From: Zhengitettix transpicula | Taxonomy: Eukaryota > Arthropoda > Insecta > Orthoptera > Tetrigidae | Direction of reading: 5' to 3' | DNA: 64,000 nt | Assembly (NCBI GenBank): GCA_037074705.1 | Contig: CM073593.1 | Span: 16,435,001-16,499,000 of the forward strand | Shown here: positions 47,252-58,372 of the stretch, one piece after another | Numbering within the stretch: the stretch's first letter is position 1 | Layout: every line of letters starts with the position of its first letter | Notes under the pieces: model-generated | What the model saw: the letters and a program-made list of their open reading frames with translations, nothing else | Database searches by the model: none | What the model was told of the DNA's origin: nothing | Position numbers and translations under genes: made by a program

Positions 47252-48665
47252 CTATCTAAATAATAAAAAAAGGATGTATATTTGTATGTATGTATGTATG
47301 TATGTATGTATTTACGTTGTTCTTTATACAAATTTTATCGCGTGGACAGAATTCAACAAAAATTGGTATACGTATTCTGCCAAAATCGAGAACCGGTACT
47401 GTGGGGGTGACAAACCACTATAATAAACGTGGAAATAATTATAATTGAAATAAGTTACGAATTAGTGTTAAATTACTGCGCGAGACGGTGACGTCAAGAG
47501 TTTTCAAGACATTGACGCATCCTAAATATAGTTCTGTATTTCGTAATGAAATAAAGCAGAAATATTTTGATTGAATAACAAGTAAAATTTTTTTCAGTAT
47601 TACTCCATGGAATAGTAATAAAAACAATACGAAACACTTTACCATCCTTGCGCAAAGTTAAATTGGAATAGTTAATTATCCCGCTATCTTTGATAAAGCC
47701 AATATGGCGCCTTATAATACATTCAAATGTGTGTCGGTCGAGATTTATAAAATTTCATAATATAACGTACTATTGTATCCTGTATAATATTTCAGAAGAT
47801 AATAAGATTTGTCTAAGGTACGACTGCTGAATTATATGTTTGTAACTATAAAAGTATTGAAAATGACGTACGGAACTCCGTAAGTTTTTATGGTCGTTAT
47901 TCAATTAATGCACTATCAGTCAAAGGTATGTACAGAAATAGGAACATTTAAATTGAATTAAAAGTACAATTAATTATACTTTACGCAACGTATTTTTATA
48001 AATTTGTATAAATGTAAACAAATTATTGCGTGCAATTTGTGTCGTGAAACAAAAATTTGAGGTTAGGATAGCAATATTTGTTTTCCATTTTTGGGAACGA
48101 CGTTATAGATGTTCAATTTCTGAGAAATGAAGCTGAGCAAAAATATTTTGATTGAATAATAAGTATAATTAAATCTACCAATACCACATCGAGTGATAAA
48201 TATAATTTATTATGAAAGGTTATACAATCCATGGCATTAATTTTCTTTTAAATAACTTGACTTTTGACGTGGAATATTTAACGGGATCAGGGACCAATAT
48301 GTTTCCCAATTATATCTTGCAATACGCACTGGAAGATACATAGAATTATGATAAAAACAATACTTAAATGTTCCAAATTGATATTTTTTATTGAAGACAG
48401 CGTATTTCGTAATGTTTTGCATTAATTTTATACAATACTACCAACTGCAGATTGCTAAAACCACCAAATAGTTTAATTTCAGTTGGAAAAATTATATGTC
48501 TACAAATATAATTTTAAGTCAGTTGATTTAAACACCTTCAGCATGGGAGGTGAGCACATTTAGGGATAGGGTTCGAGGAGCGTTACATAAAAATAGCGCA
48601 AAAGCAACCGAAATTGGAGTGTATCGGGACATCTCGGGCAACGTCGGGCACCCAGCTAGTTTTAT
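47252..48665 (-). repeat. R2 dispersed repeats, composite reverse block
   Basis: Read on the minus strand it begins with AACTAGCTGGGTGCCCGACG (from about 48662) and the head segment, and ends with a type A tail, a (CATA)n run and TTTTTTATTATTTAGATA at 47252. The TTGATTGAATAA block occurs twice (about 47567 and 48149), so at least two R2 copies are joined or nested here. It gives the longest view of the type A middle region. Confidence 0.55.
47283..47310. repeat. (GTAT)n microsatellite
   Basis: About six tetranucleotide units inside the R2 tail. The other type A copies have one or two CATA units at this point. Confidence 0.85.
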
Positions 48666-50041
48666 ATAAAACTCTCGACTAGGATATTAATACGAAACTA
48701 CCACAAGTCGCAGTGACAGATGTAAATTGTTAATAATTATTTCAGTGTCCCTTGATTGCTGGTCAGTTCTTGTTAATTGTACCCTGTTTCTTCCCTTTAT
48801 GTTGACGAATATTTGCGTCCTGTTTTGGGGGCCTAATGAACGGCTACCTGTAGTGGCCCTATTGATGTCCGGTGTTGCTTTTATTCCCTGGTGGAAAACC
48901 CTGACCCGGATGCCTCCCATCCCACCCCCACCCAACCGACCAATCACCCTAACCAGCTATTACGCGCTTCTCTCCCTAATAGCATCTCACAGAATAGATG
49001 TGCCTCCTGCGGCAACTGGGCCCTCTACGGTTTATTGATTAAAACGGTCCACTGTGTTACAGAGATGATCTGAGTTTCCCAACTACTAATAGAATTTCGT
49101 GAAGGTATTTACATGCTAATACGAAGCTTGCATTAATGATGACTTCACTATGGAGATAAAAGATCTATTGTGCGGCCAACGAAAAAAAAGAGACTGGCTA
49201 TTCAAGAAAGGTGTTATAATAGCCGACACTTTAAGTGTAAATTTTACTATAAATTATTTAGTCAACTGATATGTTCAAGATTGTTCAATTTTCTCAAAGA
49301 TTGGCTTCGATTACAGAAAACCAGTATTTAAAGAATTCCGAAGGACTTTATTCTGTCCTTGTCTAACGAACACCCTTTGAGCTCTTAGTTTGAAAAATTG
49401 ATTAAACCACGAAAATATTCAAATTAGTGACCGTGTGATTATTCGAGTTTAAATACTTTATGCAGGTCTTACCACTATTTTTTCTACAGTTCGAAGTTTA
49501 TGAACAGTCCACATAAACAAGCAACATAATGTATTCAACACCTGTTAAAATATATTCGCTTTTTCGAAAATAATTTCCACTTTCTGTTAGATCGTTAACT
49601 TCACGTTTGCAATTCGTTATAAGCGGTTTTGTACCTCAACATAAGAATGCAATTCGTTCTCCAAATAAATGTCAGTACTTCAAATGTTAACGTTACTACC
49701 CAGATCGAGATATCTCAGCAGCCATTTGTCATCTTTCTGGCTTTAAGAGGCATGTAAAATCATATATTTACGAGAATAAACCACAAATGAACCGTGACCA
49801 CACGAACCATTACCAATTTATCGCATGGTGCTAATGGGTGGTCGGGTATTCGGATTCAGAACCCCTTCGAATGAAACAAAGCTTTAGAGACAATTTAATT
49901 GATGTTAATTCCTTTCAAAGATCAGATGTTCGAATTTCATAATTGTAGAATGGTTATTTCGTGTCTTTCCCAATGTTTTATGGAACACCACACACAATCT
50001 TGAGTTACGTAGATACCATATGATTATGGCAATGCACCTCA
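48666..50041. other. Unassigned
   Basis: No gene recognised. A patch at 48720-49040 is open on both strands (up to 103 codons) without known domains. Another patch at about 49690-49870 looks non-repetitive. Either could be unique regulatory DNA. Confidence 0.3.
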
Positions 50042-50348
50042 CAGAATAGTCGGCCAGCTGCCTCCTAAACTGGTTAAGGCACGGGGAAGGGAATGTTACG
50101 ACCACATATAAAATCCCTCTCCCGCAATCGAAAGGGCGTGTGACAAGTACCAAGGGGCCGATCTACCAGACGAAGGATTTTCTAGGGTTTTCCCTGTATC
50201 AATTTTAGGCGAATTGCCAGGTAGGATTCTTAAATCTACAACCTAGCTAGCACTTTTCTACCTTTCTCTACCATTCCGCATCCATCTTTTCAAATCCCTT
50301 CCTATTCTATTAAAGGAGATTACACTCATGTACTATAAAAAATAAACA
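50042..50348 (+). repeat. R1 retroposon, 5'-truncated, diverged
   Basis: Starts at the AATAGTCGGCCAGCTGCCTC block and runs through diverged R1 body words to a shortened 3' end and CTATAAAAAATAAA. Many substitutions mark it as one of the older copies. It lies immediately before the Tc1-like element. Confidence 0.7.
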
Positions 50349-50352
50349 TGTA

Positions 50353-50822
50353 CACAGATGAACCAAAACTTTATGCCTACCTGTTTAATAGCTTTTTGGT
50401 CAATCTTTGGAACGCAATAAAGTAGGTATTCGGTGTGGCATTAATTTGGGCGAATTTGATGGCCAACACATCAATGTGAGCTCACTATCATACTCCTTAA
50501 ATCGCTGTAACACAATTCTGTCCTTGTGTCACGAACAATCGCCTTTCAGGAAAATATCACCGCCGTCGGGGAAGACATTAAGCACTTTTTTGTAGATTGT
50601 AACGACAGTAGCACGCGAACAACCAATCAGCTTCGCCGATTTCCGAAATGTTCGTTCCCAGCACGTGGGTCATAACAATCTGCCCTACTTTTGGCACTTG
50701 TCGTTGCTTGGATAATTATTCACTCGTATCTCCTCCCTTATATACTTTACCTAAGCCGAATCTTGTGCCCCTAACGTCAGAAAACAGATGGGCAGCGTTC
50801 ATAATGTTTTCGTTCATCAGTG
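50353..50822 (-). mobile_element. Tc1-like element, internally deleted (about 470 bp)
   Basis: The terminal repeats read CACAGATGAACCAAAACTTT from the left and CACTGATGAACGAAAACATT from the right. Including the TA target they match at 22 of 25 positions. TA flanks lie at 50351-50352 and 50823-50824. On the minus strand near 50590-50660 one frame reads FRKSAKLIGCSRATVVTIYK, the helix-turn-helix type found in Tc1-family transposases. The catalytic half is missing. It is a deletion derivative that could only be moved by an enzyme supplied elsewhere. Confidence 0.65.
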
Positions 50823-50879
50823 TAATTAAAGTCTCGTACTTGACCGAATCCCGTTAACAGAATCCTACCGGTAAATCAA

Positions 50880-51430
50880 AATTATTTGGATTACATTTAA
50901 ATGGACGGTACTCAACGGATAACGTTCAGATCAGGGGAATTTGAAGAAAATTTGATGCTGAAGTGTCGCTTATTAAAGTGCAGGAAACAATGTAACGAAT
51001 TACAGATTCAAAGAGTTTCACGGGTGAGTGTGAGGCGTAAGTCCAACTCTTCTCCGGCCAATCCAAACAGCCCTGTAAGTTTTATTTCGTCTTCGAGGCG
51101 ACAGGGATGGGGTCCCGCCTGTACCGTTATTGAAATTCTCTGGGCGACGCATATTGAATTATTCACCAAGAAGCGCGTCGAGCTGTCTCCATAGCAACGC
51201 GCCGGCCAACGCCGATAATAAATATTTATGGGATTTAAGCTCGTGAGCCTGGTTTACATATTACAGCCCCAAGAAAGAGACAAATCACAGCCTGGGGTAT
51301 GCGTCATTGCGTTAAGGTTATTGGTCCATAAAGCCGATAAGCACGCCGCTCATTTCACAGGAACCTGCACATCCAATCGGTCGGTACAGTTTTATGGCTC
51401 ACCCTCGTTGCTTGTAATTTAGAAACTGTG
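50880..51430. other. Candidate conserved regulatory element with RFX-like site
   Basis: Non-repetitive, less AT-rich DNA. GTCTCCATAGCAAC at 51185-51198 resembles an RFX X-box, with one mismatch in the left half. TTTATGG (51224-51230) and CCATAAA words are Hox/Cdx-like. A 38-bp segment in it is duplicated downstream. The frames at 50901-51194 and 51228-51422 carry no known protein motif. A regulatory role is inference. Confidence 0.3.
51159..51196 (+). repeat. 38-bp direct repeat, copy 1
   Basis: Runs from TTATTCACCAAGAAG to CTGTCTCCATAGCA. It is identical over all 38 bases to 51791-51828 and includes most of the RFX-like site. Confidence 0.95.
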
Positions 51431-51790
51431 TGGTCGTGGTGATAAAACTTTGGTGGGCCAGCGTTCATAAAGTCGAAGCTTTTCCTGATACGCGGTTGTG
51501 ACGGTCAGAAGACGATTCACTGCGACCCCTGAGGCTCTCATTCTTGTAGGCCCCTCAAACATATAATTCCCATATTATTCTTATTCCAAAATTCCGTTCA
51601 GATAAATTAAAGGTAGAATTTTACGATGTTATATAGCTAATAAATTTACAATCATTTAAATAGGAATCCACACAAATTATTTTCATGAAACTATGATTAT
51701 ATTAATATAATTTAACAACAATTTCGTATAAACATATGTGAACAATGCGCCCATAATTATGCAACCCGCAACACTCATTCTAACGGAGGC
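51431..51790. other. Unassigned spacer
   Basis: AT-rich towards the end; nothing recognised. Confidence 0.3.
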
Positions 51791-51828
51791 TTATTCACCA
51801 AGAAGCGCGTCGAGCTGTCTCCATAGCA
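51791..51828 (+). repeat. 38-bp direct repeat, copy 2
   Basis: Identical to 51159-51196. The match ends at ATAGCA, so the final AAC of the RFX-like half-site is replaced here by CG. Flanks are unrelated to those of copy 1. Confidence 0.95.
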
Positions 51829-52296
51829 CGTGTAGGTGAATGTGTGTTTAACGATTGAAGTAATTAGTAGGTTTGTATTCATAATTGCCGGTTACCACAA
51901 TAATAAAAAATACCTGTCTAAATGATAAAACATTTCAATCACACACAACTCACAATTATTAATAATTATTGACTTCCATTTGTTAAATAAAGTTAAGTCA
52001 ATTGGTTATCTTCCAACATTGTGAATAGTAAAATATGAGGACGAATTATTCAATTTCATCTTAAGTTTTGTTAAAAATTTATTTATGTGATAAATGCTGT
52101 ATGGTACTTTCAATTATTAACCGTAAAACAATAAAAAAATTGATTAATTCACACATCATATTAAAATAGAAATTCATGCAATATATTTTTCAACTAACAA
52201 GCCAGAATTATTAATAATTATCAGACTGAAGCGAATTATAATAAATAAATAATTCAGTTAATATTATATATTATTAATTAATAAAGCCATAAAAAT
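51829..52296. other. Unassigned AT-rich DNA
   Basis: Nothing recognised. Confidence 0.35.
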
Positions 52297-52366
52297 CAGT
52301 TCATACGACATTTCCAAAATAATTGGACTTCTCCAGGTAAACACGTAATGTGCAGTTTTGAATGTA

Positions 52367-52370
<4 letters not shown>

Positions 52371-52403
<33 letters not shown>
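52371..52403. repeat. (TA)n microsatellite
   Basis: Uninterrupted TA run at the centre of the inverted repeat. Confidence 0.9.
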
Positions 52404-52405
<2 letters not shown>

Positions 52406-52507
52406 TAAAAAATCATTTAAAACCATGGACTTCTTCCTATGACGGTTATAGTCGAAAAGTGTTTTCGGAAACATTAAAACTGCACATTACCTGTTTACCT
52501 GAAGGAG

Positions 52508-53076
52508 CGAAGTCTAAGGCCTGCGAGGGCTATTCTCTCGCAGGCAGTACCTGCGAGGGATATTCTCTCGCAGGATGAACCTTGTAGGAGAGATACGAAG
52601 GGGCTACCTTTGGGGAAGCCTTTTCCTCTCCGTTTTTGAACTAAGGTTCCCACAAGCCGAGGCACCTCGGTCTGTTTTGAGAGGTGTATGTTCCGGGGTC
52701 TCAGACCTTGGGCATACGGTAAGAGTTGTTCGCTATACCCATTGGAATAGTCGGCCAGCTGCCTCCTAAACTGGTCGAGGCACGCAGAAAGGAATGCTGC
52801 GTCACCACAGCAAACTCCTCTCCCGCTATCGGAAGGACGTGGGACTAGTACCCAATACCCGATCTACGTGATGCAGGTTTTCTAGGGTTTGTCCTGCATT
52901 ACTTTTGGACGAATTCCGGGTAGGATCCTTAAACTATAGCCCGGGGGCCCTAGTTAACCCTTGGCTACCTTCCTCTATCCTTTCGCATCCCATTTTCAAA
53001 TCCCTTCCTATGCTATTAAAGGGGAGTTGCCACCATGTGGATTACCCTCATGTAGCCTGTTGCTCTAAAAAAAATT
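52508..53076 (+). repeat. R1 retroposon, complete copy with target duplication
   Basis: Flanked by TTACCTGAAGGAG (52495-52507) and TTACCTGAAGAAG (53077-53089), a 13-bp target duplication with one mismatch. The head is GAAGTCTAAGG, then two perfect hairpin units (52520-52544 and 52550-52574, period 30). The R1 body follows and ends CTGTTGCTCT plus an A8 tract. This is the clearest definition of R1: 569 bp, fixed 5' end, A-tail, insertion by target-primed reverse transcription. No internal reverse transcriptase is present, so it relied on another element's enzyme. Confidence 0.8.
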
Positions 53077-53125
53077 TTACCTGAAGAAGTTATTAAATTG
53101 TGGAAGAAACGTGGTTTGAATTGAT

Positions 53126-55922
53126 GTTTTTGGTTTAATTAATTAATATATTTTTCTGGCATAGGCTGTGTTTTTTATTTATGTATCGAATTCTAATTGT
53201 CAGATTATATTAAAATATAAATATTCTTTATCATTTTGTCTCTTTGGCCGTTATTAATTAAAACCTATGATTAAAAGTAATTCTTAACGGATTAATTACA
53301 AAAATAATAAGTTGTGTACAGACGCTCAGAATATAGTGTGCCTTTGTTCAGTAACATGGCAATTAACGTTTGATGATTCACAGTGCTGCAGGGCCTAAAG
53401 TGTCGAATGTCGGTATATTTGTAATAGATTAAAAATTTTTAATAGAATGAGCCGATATAGAAAAATAAATTCAAAACTCACAGTCTTTAATTACCAATCC
53501 CATTGCTGCTTCTAAGACAACTGACATCTATAGTGGTCTAGAACTTTTTCGATTTCATCTCGGCCTCTAATACTTCATACAGCTTTTTTCGTTTAAAAAT
53601 ACAACAAAATATATAGTAACCAATAAATGCACTGTTGAATAACATAAAATCTATAAGAAGTCCTTCATCAACGAATGACCACAGCAAGATGAGGTTTCAA
53701 CGTTGCCCGTTGTCACACTAATCTCGATTTCAGAATTTATCCCTGCGGTCATTTCACTTAGGTGCTGTCCTGGGACAACACGGGAACCTGTTTCAGGTTG
53801 TGAAAATTTGGAAAGGTTCGAGTCCTGTTCCCAAGAAGTATATAATACATGGAGCAGACTGTAATACGTGAGTTATTTGTCTTTTTCGCTAGTGCTTCGG
53901 TTGATTGCGAGACGCAACTGTCGCCTTGATTGTGTGAAAACACCAGACTCGTGGATGTAAATTGCACAGTAGGAGGCGAGGTGTTCTTCCCGAGGAAAAG
54001 AGAGTTCCCAGCACGACTGCGCCAAATCGTAGATCTTCGTTCTCAGCATGCAAAACGCCGACAAAGCGACTGCAGTCACGTCTTTCCTCAGGTCTGCGAC
54101 TCACTATCTTTCTCGGAAGTTTTTCAGCTTTCACGAGTGATTTCATAAAGAATGAATGAAGGCTAGAGTGTTACATACACAGAATTGAAGTTTTTTTGAC
54201 ACACTGATGCACTGTGCAATATTATCTGCACAATTTTAGCGTTATCCTGATTTTTTGTCTACTTCAAACATTTTTATGATTAAGAAAATAGTTTCTTTCG
54301 AGGAAGATAAATGATTGTTACCCTTATATGATGTATCAGACCAAAATGAACATTTGGGTAAATTAGTTGAATTAAAGGAAAAATACTGGATTATTTTAAT
54401 AATTCTTCAGTAACAGAAATTAATGTCCGTTGAAATTAAGCATACTAAAAACGACCTTCGTACAAACAAACTTAAAATAGAGAAAAAACCTAAGGAAATT
54501 CAAAATTAAATTTTTGGCGTTATAAAAAGACTATAATCTGTGTCGAAACGTCCGCCACTTTTAAATTTTAATGTCCTTAGTTTTGGTTTATCTACTTTAT
54601 GTTTGTCTGTACGAATGTCGTTTGTAGTATTATTCTTCAGTAAACCAACATTAGAATTTTTTAAATAAGCTGCTTCATCTTACGTAACCATATGAGATTA
54701 TATTAGTAGAAAATTTCCTCTTTATATTTAAAATATTTTTTGTCACTTTCAGCCTTACGTTTCATTTAATTATTTTTCTTCTCACTTTTTCTTAATGTAC
54801 GCTCAATAACTCCATATAGAACCCGACCCCGCTCATCGCTATGCTTCTCTGACACTCAACCGCTCATCGCTCGCCGCTTCTATCACTATTGACCAAACCC
54901 GATGTATTCTTACGACTGAATTTTGTCAAAGTAAGCGGACTAATTGCACATTTGAAATAAAATTGTGTAAGGGAGAACCGAGAGCTCTGGGAATTTGCAC
55001 CGAATGCGTCAGATAGAACCTGCTGTGTTGATATGTGAAGTATTCATTGTAGACATATTTCTATAAAGAGGACATTCCTATTTAAATAAAATAATCCGGT
55101 TTTACTCCGTTGAAATATCTCTTAAACACACGAAAAATGTATCTCTCCATGGCTCTACAGCCCTTGTCTATCTCCTGCATTGCTCCGCTAACCTCAGACT
55201 CTGGTACTGCTTATTATCAGATGATTAATTTATAATTAAATACAATTAATTTCCAAATCTTAAAACTTCGAAGATTTTTTAATTAAAATGGAATCAGATG
55301 TTTGTCATGAAACTTAAATAATATATTATTCGTTGTCTCTGTAATGAACGTAATATAAGAAACGCCAGTTACAGTTTTTTACAACACTAAAATTAAAATT
55401 GTTGCAACGCTGTGAATTTTATACAGAAGAAATATATGAATTGATACATAATTCTGGTTGTTATTTTTAAAAGCCAATATGAAGGTTTTGTGATTCGAGG
55501 GCTTTCCTATTCAGCTGCAAATTGCAATTATAATTTTTTTTGAGGATTTGGCAATTGTATATTCATATGCTGATCGAAATGTATTCAATTTATCGTTCAA
55601 ATTAAATAACAAATATTATTCCATTGTTCTGTATTCATCTGAAGTCAAGTCTCATTGATGAATTTGATAAATATATGGAGTTTCCAGTAGTTAGAAAGAT
55701 AGGATGGATAAAAGTCTTGGAAATTGCTATATAACGTGTTTCGGTATTTATAAAAGTCATATTTTATATTTATGAGTGAATTAAGAGACAAATCTCCACA
55801 GGGTTTGTAGGATTGAGCGGCGATTGTTTCCATAAATTTGGATTTAGTTAATAAAGAAACACTTTTTCAGAAATGGAGCAAGTTAACTTAGCCAAGTCAA
55901 GTACGGAGTTATTTACTTAATA
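53126..55922. other. Unassigned; patch 53690-54160 open in several frames
   Basis: No gene recognised. The 53690-54160 patch is less AT-rich. Short frames are open on both strands but show no known domain. A GGTTCGAGTCC word (53814-53824) matches a pol III B-box but lacks an A-box or tRNA-like fold. The remainder is AT-rich. Confidence 0.3.
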
Positions 55923-55980
55923 GCGTTTCTCACACGTTCACTCGATCAGCTACAGAGGAACTGTGGAACGTGCGAAACGC
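55923..55980. other. Short imperfect inverted repeat
   Basis: GCGTTTCTCACACGTTC (55923-55939) and GAACGTGCGAAACGC (55966-55980) can pair over about 15 bases with a small bulge and a 26-nt loop. Function unknown. Confidence 0.5.
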
Positions 55981-56889
55981 GACCCGGAATCCAGCTCTTG
56001 ACCTCGAGAATGCGCGTCTGGAGCGCCAGACCGTCCTCCAGATACTGGACTGGCTTTGCTTGGCTCGGTGACAAAACTCACACAACTGTCCTGCCAACTC
56101 TCCACTCAACTAATAAGCAACTAGAACTAATTAGTATCGATCCAATATTTTTTTTATTTGTGACAGCTGTTTTCATGCCTGATATCTCAGATAGAGAATG
56201 TCTTTCCATTTTTGCAAATATGATTCTTTAAGAAATTATAGGGAACAATGTCGATAAAAGAGAGAGAGAGTTGCATCATAACTCAATATTTAATATCACG
56301 GTTGTGCAATAATATCAATATTATAATTACCAAAATAATCACTTGCACTACAACAAGACTTAAGAAATATTGACTTGGATTTATCAAAATTACAGCAGAA
56401 CTGAGGAGGAAGAAGTGCATTATTTAATAAAACAAATCATAGTTATCAGTCAAAGTAAAATTAGTAACATACAAGTAACACTGGAGTATTGAAGTGAATC
56501 TCCTTCGGATAAATGTTAATAATTGAATCATAAAAGTGGATTAAAATCTGATTAACGATTTTAAGTTCTGAGAATGTCAGAAAAACAAAGCTGATGTAAG
56601 AAACGGGAATTCTTCATTGTTTTCTATTATTAGTCACGAATTGATCAACGTATTTTTAACAGATCACATATTTGGAATTGCACTTCTGACAGGAACTTAT
56701 CCACAATACCTGAAATTTCTTGAAAAATGAGTTTGATTAAAGAATATTGCTGGTACAAAGGAGATTTTTTTTCTTGAAATTTTATTTTCCGAATTTTTCA
56801 TAAAAATATTGGGTTCTGTGTAGTCGTTTTAAAACGATTCTTTATAACTCCTTACTTTTGTTTAAAACTTTATTTACTTGTCCATGAAC

Positions 56890-56925
<36 letters not shown>

Positions 56926-58282
56926 TAATACTCATTACAGGCCAGTAATGATTTTAATAATTGGATTGTTAGCGGTACCAATTCTTCAAAGACAACAATG
57001 TGTCGGCGGGCTTTGTTGTGGGCTGCGAAGGCTTTTCTGAAACAGTCTGTCCGATATCTTAGGCGAGAGAGGAAGCAAAATTTCAGAGTAACTAACAGCG
57101 TGGCCTAGAGTATATAATTCAACCGGGGAAGTTACAAGTTTTTAAATACCAGTATAAAGTTTGGACAGCGAGATACTTTGTAAACAACGGCAATGAGTAA
57201 TTAAATATTTGCGACACATTAAGATTCCTACGCGTACTGAGATCAACATTTTCCACATAAAGTCAATGTGTAACAATATGTCTGGCGGAGATGCAGCAGA
57301 TCCAGTTCCCGGAGGAAAATTCAATACCTACGACCGTGTGTATGACAATCAAGTGTAGAGTCAGTGATTCATGGCCTTTTTAGTGTAAATTTTGTTCCCG
57401 AGCCGAGGAAACTAAGTCTGGTACCAGCCGAACATTTTTGTAAGTATAAACCAAGTTAATTAAGTTTGTAAACGATATTTAAAGGTATTCGTCAGATTTC
57501 GTTGGTCTCATTTTGGTTTTGATTGTTAAATTCTTAATTTATAAATTCTATGATTCTATCTTTACTTATCTTTACTTATCAAACCCCGGTAAACGACTCT
57601 GAGGGAAGAGTTATCAAATTTCTAAACATTGAAACTTTAAATGTACTTAACCTCAGAGAAAATGTTATAAAAGTAGTACTTATTTCTTGATCCATCCTGT
57701 TAAAATAAAATATACTTCCAGAACGAATTATCAATTTGTTCAAACTGAAAATTAATTATTTAAAAAATTTAGTATAATTTGTTTGTTAATTAATCGCTCT
57801 TATTTAATCATTACAATTTGGCTTCCACGACGTGGGGCAATTCATTTCATTAACCTTTTTATTTAATCACAACAATATATATATATTATTTATGTACATA
57901 TTAAACAGATGAATATGGTTTAAAAATCCAAAAATTTTAGACTTTTTAATTGTAGGGTTTCACATGAAAATAGTCTGACAGTATTAAAGTCATAACTTCT
58001 ACTTAATTACAAACTTATAAAAAAAATATATGAATGTGTTTCGTTATCATATAAAATTATGAATTTAACAATATTTACCTCTCTGTATTTTACTGTGTAA
58101 AGTAAGATCTACTTTGAATTATGGTTTTCTCATGTCCTTGGCGTACGTCACTTATTTTTCTCTGTATAGACGTTTGATATAGGTAAAATTATGGTCCGGT
58201 GATACTCGGATGATTTTTCAGAAATTTATTTATGCCTTAATCCTCAATAGTATTGAGGATATTATATCAGCACTTATATTTC
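55981..58282. other. Unassigned; (TA)n at 56892-56923
   Basis: No gene or repeat family recognised apart from the microsatellite at 56892-56923. Confidence 0.35.
56892..56923. repeat. (TA)n microsatellite
   Basis: Uninterrupted alternating TA. Confidence 0.9.
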
Positions 58283-58372
58283 TTTTTTTAGAGAGAGAAT
58301 GACATGAAGGTCATCAACTTGGTGGCATCTCCTGTTTAATTGTATAGGAATGGATTTAAAGGAGGGATAGTG
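58283..58372 (-). repeat. R1 retroposon, old 3' fragment
   Basis: A poly-T, then diverged R1 3'-end words (ACATGAAGGTCATC, a GGTGGCATCTCCTGTTTAAT block, ATAGGAATGGATTTAAAGG) on the minus strand. The most degraded copy seen. Confidence 0.5.

Larger units (their letters stand above)
52297..53125. repeat. Imperfect long inverted repeat, split by an R1 insertion
   Basis: The left arm (52297-52365, best part 52331-52365 with CAGGTAAACACGTAATGTGC) is matched in reverse complement by 52471-52507 (ACATTAAAACTGCACATTAC and CTGTTTACCTG). The match continues in diverged form beyond the R1 copy, at 53077-53125 (CTGAAGAAGTT and onward). The centre holds a (TA)n run and about 70 bp of other sequence. Without R1 the arms would be roughly 65-90 bp around a 105-bp centre, a shape compatible with a foldback-type or MITE element. 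Its outer ends are uncertain. Confidence 0.5.

Noticed and set aside
52348..52578. 76-codon frame containing repeated CEGYSLAG-type units
   Set aside because: It is the translation of a (TA)n tract and the two tandem R1 hairpin units, not a protein repeat.
53814..53824. GGTTCGAGTCC as part of a tRNA gene or SINE
   Set aside because: No A-box at the right distance, no cloverleaf and no A-tail. An 11-bp match alone is weak.
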